A DNA stretch of 10,864 bases, taken from positions 1 through 10,864 of the forward strand of contig CAVFUK010000044.1 of assembly GCA_963625535.1 (NCBI GenBank). Direction: 5' to 3'. Each line of letters starts with the position of its first letter. The first letter of the stretch is position 1. The notes under the pieces are model-generated. The model made no database searches. It saw only the letters and a list, made by a program, of their open reading frames with translations, and was not told the origin of the DNA. Shown piece after piece: positions 8,066-10,864 of this stretch. The stretch is from Phocaeicola_A sp963625535. Its GTDB lineage: Bacteria > Bacteroidota > Bacteroidia > Bacteroidales > Bacteroidaceae. Made by a program: the position numbers and the translations under genes.

Positions 8066-8989
8066 ATGCCAAAAGTCATTACTTCTATAGATGAGTTGAA
8101 TGCCTTGTTTCGCCAGCCGACCACCCATCCGATGGTGACCGTCGGTGACCTCTCCCAAGCGGACCTGGAACTGTTTGTGCCCACGGACTTCGGTATGTAT
8201 TGCATTGTGCTGATGGACGAGAACTTCGGGGAGTTGGTGAAAGGCGGCAAAACGATGCGTTACCAGGCGGGCACGGCCTTCTCGTTACGTCCGGGTCAGG
8301 TGGTCTCCATGAACCTCGATTACCGGACTCGTCCGCATGGCTACATGCTGGCATTCCGTCCCGAGTTGTTGGAGAAGTGCGGACTGGGACGAGACTTCTA
8401 TATGTTCAACTACTTCAACTCCGATGTGTTCGAGGCGTTGGAACTGAGCGACACCGAGCGCGGTGTGTTGCTCAACTGCTTTGCGAACATACAGACCGAG
8501 CTGCACACACCGCCCGATTACCTCTCCACCCACATGATCCGTCTGGGTATCGGCCATTTGCTGAGTTATTGCAAACGCTTCTTCGAACGGCAGTTCAGTG
8601 AGCAACGTCCGCTCGAGGAGAGCCTCGCCAGCCGTATGGACAAGATGATAGACAACTATCTGTCGAGTGGAATGCCTGCCCAGCACGGGCAGCCAACGGT
8701 GGCGTGGTGCGCCAGCCAGTTCCACATCTCGGCCAATTACTTTGGCGAGTTGGTGCGGCGTGAACTGCACATCACTGCTCAGGAGTATATCATGGGGAAG
8801 GTGGTCTCTGCCGCCAAGATACTGTTGAACGACACCCAGATGACCGTAGCCGAGATAGCTCAGGAGTTGGGCTTCGCCTATAGCAACCACTTCACCCGCA
8901 TGTTCCGTAAGCAGACCGGACTCACTCCTCTGGAGTATCGTAAAGATCGGTTCCAAGGCAAGTCCAAGGTGCCTGAAAAATGCCCCTAG
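8066..8989 (+). CDS. AraC-family transcriptional regulator
   Basis: This 307-residue DNA-binding protein belongs to the AraC/XylS family. The C-terminal 100 residues form the double helix-turn-helix. The first is about 209-232 (TVAWCASQFHISANYFGELV); the second is about 259-282 (MTVAEIAQELGFAYSNHFTR). They end in the family signature FRKQTGLTPLEYRK. The N-terminal 180 residues resemble a cupin-like effector or dimerisation domain (YQAGTAFSLRPGQVV at about 66-80), so a small ligand may be sensed, but which one is not visible. The gene is divergent from the aromatic amino acid lyase across a 242-base region with dyad and direct repeats, making that lyase the most likely target; autoregulation or control of the flanking pectin genes are alternatives. 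The stop codon (8987-8989) lies inside the first unit of a tandem repeat, so the last residues (Cys-Pro) may be repeat-derived. Confidence 0.93.
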   Translation: MPKVITSIDELNALFRQPTTHPMVTVGDLSQADLELFVPTDFGMYCIVLMDENFGELVKGGKTMRYQAGTAFSLRPGQVVSMNLDYRTRPHGYMLAFRPELLEKCGLGRDFYMFNYFNSDVFEALELSDTERGVLLNCFANIQTELHTPPDYLSTHMIRLGIGHLLSYCKRFFERQFSEQRPLEESLASRMDKMIDNYLSSGMPAQHGQPTVAWCASQFHISANYFGELVRRELHITAQEYIMGKVVSAAKILLNDTQMTVAEIAQELGFAYSNHFTRMFRKQTGLTPLEYRKDRFQGKSKVPEKCP

Positions 8990-9072
8990 GGTCTCGGGCC
9001 ATAGACCCTAGGGTCTCGAGCGGTTGAGCATAGAACCTAGGGCCGTTGAGCCTAGGGTCTCTGATAAGCACC
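8985..9072. repeat. Degenerate 22-bp-period tandem repeat, about four units
   Basis: Units start at 8985, 9007, 9029 and 9051. Units 1, 2 and 4 begin CCTAGGGTCTC; units 2 and 3 end GTTGAG; unit 3 has CCTAGGG shifted to 9036-9042. CATAGAMCCTAGGG recurs at 9000-9013 and 9029-9042 with one difference. The stretch contains four CCTAGG palindromes in under 80 bases and a perfect 14-base palindrome at 9003-9016. The first unit covers the AraC stop codon. The period is two helical turns and not a multiple of three. Function is unknown. Confidence 0.75.
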
Positions 9073-9139
9073 CTATAACTCTGTGTTACCTCCCTGTTTA
9101 ATTTGTCAGATTGTCGAGTATACAACTGAATCACTTGTC

Positions 9140-9174
9140 AACCTCTGTGAGGTTAAACCAGAAGACTTGTCTTC
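9140..9174. other. Two small adjacent hairpins in the convergent intergenic region
   Basis: AACCTC-TGT-GAGGTT (9140-9154) and GAAGAC-TT-GTCTTC (9161-9174) are perfect 6-bp inverted repeats six bases apart. In the second, the two-base spacer means the real loop would be four bases. Neither is followed by a T run on the + strand, so they are weak candidates for the missing AraC-gene terminator. No gene is visible in 8990-9302, which holds only the tandem repeat, these hairpins and the terminator below. Confidence 0.45.
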
Positions 9175-9214
9175 CACGGGTTACCCTTCTATTCACTTTG
9201 AACTGCGATTTGAT

Positions 9215-9270
9215 AAAAAAGAATCAACCCATTCCACGGATAGGAGCAGGTCCTAATCTGTAGAATGGGT
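9215..9270 (-). terminator. Long imperfect hairpin plus T tract: terminator of the GH105 gene
   Basis: An 8-bp outer stem (9227-9234 with 9263-9270) is followed by one mismatch and a 10-bp inner stem. The inner stem runs 9236-9245 with 9251-9261, has one bulged A and one wobble, and closes on the loop GCAGG (9246-9250). Read on the minus strand the hairpin is followed after a few bases by a run of six T (9215-9220). It lies 33 bases past the GH105 stop. No T tract follows on the + strand. Confidence 0.75.
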
Positions 9271-9302
9271 CGAGTCGGTATGGATTTCTACGTACGTCTG
9301 GC

Positions 9303-10670
9303 TTAGTCCTTCGCGGCAGCCTCGTGCTCCAGGGAGGCGAGTATGAAGGTGCCGATGGCTTTTCCCTCGTTCTCAGCCAGTCCCGTGTCCTTGCCACAGA
9401 GGTAGTAGTTCACGGTACCGGTGCGGCTCAGGTTCTTGGCCGGGCCCAGGCCTGCTGAGGCACAGCTCTGTATGATGTTGGTGCGGCCGTCCTCCTCGCG
9501 GATGAAGGTTTTCAGCAATCCGTCGTAGGCCTTGTCTGCCACAGGCTGGTAGGTCTCTTTGTCGAGCAGTCCCAGACGTATTCCTTTATAATATGCGTAG
9601 GTGAAGATGCACGAGCATGAAGCCTCCAGGTAATTGGCCGCGGTGCCCACGTTGTAGGTCTCTCCGTCCACGGTGTCGCCAATGCCGTCCGCAGTCTTGC
9701 TGGCATCGTAGCGCAACAATTGGTACCATACGCCTGCGGTGGCGTCCTGTCGGCGCGCAATGCCCGCTGCAACCTGTTGCAGTATGGCACATACGGCCGG
9801 ATAGTCCGTGTGATCCTTCGGCATGAACTCCAACACATCCACCAGAGCGGCGAAATACCATCCCATGCCTCTGCCCCAGAACTCCTTGCTGCAACCCAGA
9901 TATGGGTCTTGCTTGTTGCTCCAGAATGCGTTCGAGTCGTTGGGGGTGGCGGTCCATGCGTGGTAGTTCAGCTGTTCCTCCGCATCGTAGGTATATTTGT
10001 GAATCGTCTTGAACTGTAGGGCGATGTCGCTCCAGCTCTGGGTGTTGTCCGCAGCGTCGTCCTTGCCGAACACGTGTTGCCACTGGGCGTAGATGGGCGA
10101 GCCCATGAAGAGTCCGTCCAGCCACATCTGGTTGGGGTAGCTTGCTTTGTGGAAGAATCCTCCGGTACCTGGCAGTCCTTCAGCGATGCGCGAGTGGTCA
10201 TACTTCAGTTTGTTGCGTATCAGTGTGGCTGCGTTGCGGTAGCGTTCCGCGTCTTTGGTGTTGCCTTTCTTCAGCTCCTCGGCATAGAGGGCGAAGTAGA
10301 TGTTGCCTGCCGGCAGGTCGTCGATGTTGCTAGGTCGCAGTGCCGTGCCGCCCTTTTCGTTCATTATCATCGATCCGTCCTCGTTGGTACTGTGGTCGGC
10401 AAAGGCTTTCACTGCATCGTAGTATTCTGTCTTCTCGGGGTACATCTGCCAAGCCTTCAGCACAGCGTTCGCCACCAGTCCGGACACATAGTCCCATCCC
10501 GTGTGGCAGAGCGAGTCTTGATAGTGTCGGTTACAGTAGAAGTCTCCTAGTCCGTGGCTCTCCACCATCTTCTGTGAGTAGATTGTCACGTCCTTTTTCC
10601 CTGATGTGCAGGCGCACACCAGCACCATCGTGGCTACAGCCACCCCAGTCATCCATTTTTTCTGCTTCAT
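9303..10670 (-). CDS. GH105 unsaturated rhamnogalacturonyl/glucuronyl hydrolase, lipoprotein
   Basis: This 455-residue enzyme belongs to the YteR/YesR-like GH105 family, which hydrates the double bond of the 4,5-unsaturated uronic acid left by pectin lyases and releases it from the oligosaccharide. The N-terminus is positively charged (MKQKKW), then hydrophobic, ending in LVCAC, so Cys21 is the likely lipidated residue; no strong acidic surface-export signal follows (TSGKKD), so periplasmic anchoring is plausible. Family motifs in order: NIDDLPAGNIYFALY (116-130), NQMWLDGLFMGSP with Asp185 at the catalytic-acid position, and WGRGMGWY (265-272). A conserved C-terminal block reads SCASAGLG and GTVNYY. 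It fits the end of the pathway begun by the PL1 enzyme but lies on the other strand, separated by the lyase/AraC pair. No TAnnTTTG box was found upstream; its promoter may lie in or beyond the MFS remnant. Confidence 0.93.
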   Translation of the reverse strand: MKQKKWMTGVAVATMVLVCACTSGKKDVTIYSQKMVESHGLGDFYCNRHYQDSLCHTGWDYVSGLVANAVLKAWQMYPEKTEYYDAVKAFADHSTNEDGSMIMNEKGGTALRPSNIDDLPAGNIYFALYAEELKKGNTKDAERYRNAATLIRNKLKYDHSRIAEGLPGTGGFFHKASYPNQMWLDGLFMGSPIYAQWQHVFGKDDAADNTQSWSDIALQFKTIHKYTYDAEEQLNYHAWTATPNDSNAFWSNKQDPYLGCSKEFWGRGMGWYFAALVDVLEFMPKDHTDYPAVCAILQQVAAGIARRQDATAGVWYQLLRYDASKTADGIGDTVDGETYNVGTAANYLEASCSCIFTYAYYKGIRLGLLDKETYQPVADKAYDGLLKTFIREEDGRTNIIQSCASAGLGPAKNLSRTGTVNYYLCGKDTGLAENEGKAIGTFILASLEHEAAAKD

Positions 10671-10703
10671 GATATCAGAGTTATATTTATAGATTATAAT
10701 TTT

Positions 10704-10864
10704 CTAATGTTCCTTCGAATATTCTGTAGCGCAGCAATCCGTTTCCGGAAATGTGATATTGATGGACACGATCTTCCTGCGCGAGGCCTTGTCGGCCAAG
10801 GGCACCACAAATATCAGTCCGAGCGCATAGCCCAGCTGGGTGACGAACGTGATGAGGTTGGCTT
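10704..10864 (-). pseudogene. Truncated MFS transporter remnant, 5' end outside window
   Basis: The minus strand is open from the window edge for 52 residues to a TAG at 10704-10706. The first 32 (ANLITFVTQLGYALGLIFVV, then PLADKASRRKIV) match the second membrane helix and following cytoplasmic loop of major facilitator superfamily exporters, the loop usually written G-x-L-A-D-R-x-G-R-R. Similarity ends near 10766. The last 20 residues (SINITFPETDCCATEYSKEH) are polar, with no membrane character, where helix 3 should be. Such transporters are normally about 390-400 residues with twelve helices, so some ten helices are missing, and only 33 bases separate this stop from the GH105 start. The 5' part is not visible. 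An alternative is a genuine short protein, which I think unlikely. Confidence 0.65.

Noticed and set aside
9021..9051. Insertion-sequence terminal repeats
   Set aside because: The repeated GTTGAG words are direct, not inverted, no transposase frame is present, and they fit the 22-bp tandem period.
8985..9072. CRISPR-like array
   Set aside because: Units are contiguous and degenerate with no unique spacers, and no cas genes are in view.
8922..9134. 70-residue minus-strand frame through the tandem repeat
   Set aside because: It runs across the end of the AraC gene and the repeats with no motif or upstream signals.

Overview
The window looks like chromosomal DNA of a Bacteroidales gut or rumen commensal. 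The signs are pectin enzymes of polysaccharide-utilisation-locus (PUL) type, secreted proteins with Bacteroidetes-style signal peptides, weak Shine-Dalgarno sequences, and TAnnTTTG promoter boxes in the one divergent intergenic region. The coding DNA is GC-rich and the gaps are AT-rich. That would fit a GC-rich Prevotellaceae member better than a typical Bacteroides, but this placement is an impression, not a measurement.

Left third (1-6341, + strand): a three-gene pectin-degradation operon. It runs from the 3' part of a family 2 glycoside hydrolase, through a family 1 polysaccharide lyase, to a 1032-residue secreted protein that joins a pectate-lyase-like beta-helix to an uncharacterised (alpha/beta)8-type domain. 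The last two genes overlap by ATGA, and a strong 13-bp-stem terminator closes the operon. The lyase should cut galacturonan to unsaturated oligosaccharides and the GH2 should trim side chains. The job of the large third protein is unknown, and it is the best candidate here for an undescribed activity.

Middle (6375-8989): a divergent pair. On the minus strand is a PLP-dependent beta-eliminating lyase of the tryptophanase/tyrosine phenol-lyase family. On the plus strand is an AraC-type regulator. Each has a recognisable Bacteroidetes -7 box, and between them lie a perfect 8-bp dyad and other repeated words. The lyase would probably be labelled tryptophanase automatically. Its three specificity positions (Thr133, Arg389, Phe455) instead match tyrosine phenol-lyase, while some PLP-pocket residues are non-standard.

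Right (8985-10864): a convergent, gene-free stretch of about 310 bp that starts with a degenerate 22-bp-period tandem repeat built on CCTAGGGTCTC. The repeat begins inside the AraC stop codon. Small hairpins follow, then a long imperfect hairpin that fits a terminator for the minus-strand gene. That gene is a GH105 unsaturated glucuronyl/galacturonyl hydrolase lipoprotein, which would take the unsaturated products of the PL1 lyase. Upstream of it, at the window edge, is the stump of an MFS transporter that loses family similarity and stops just after the loop between its second and third membrane helices, 33 bp before the GH105 start.
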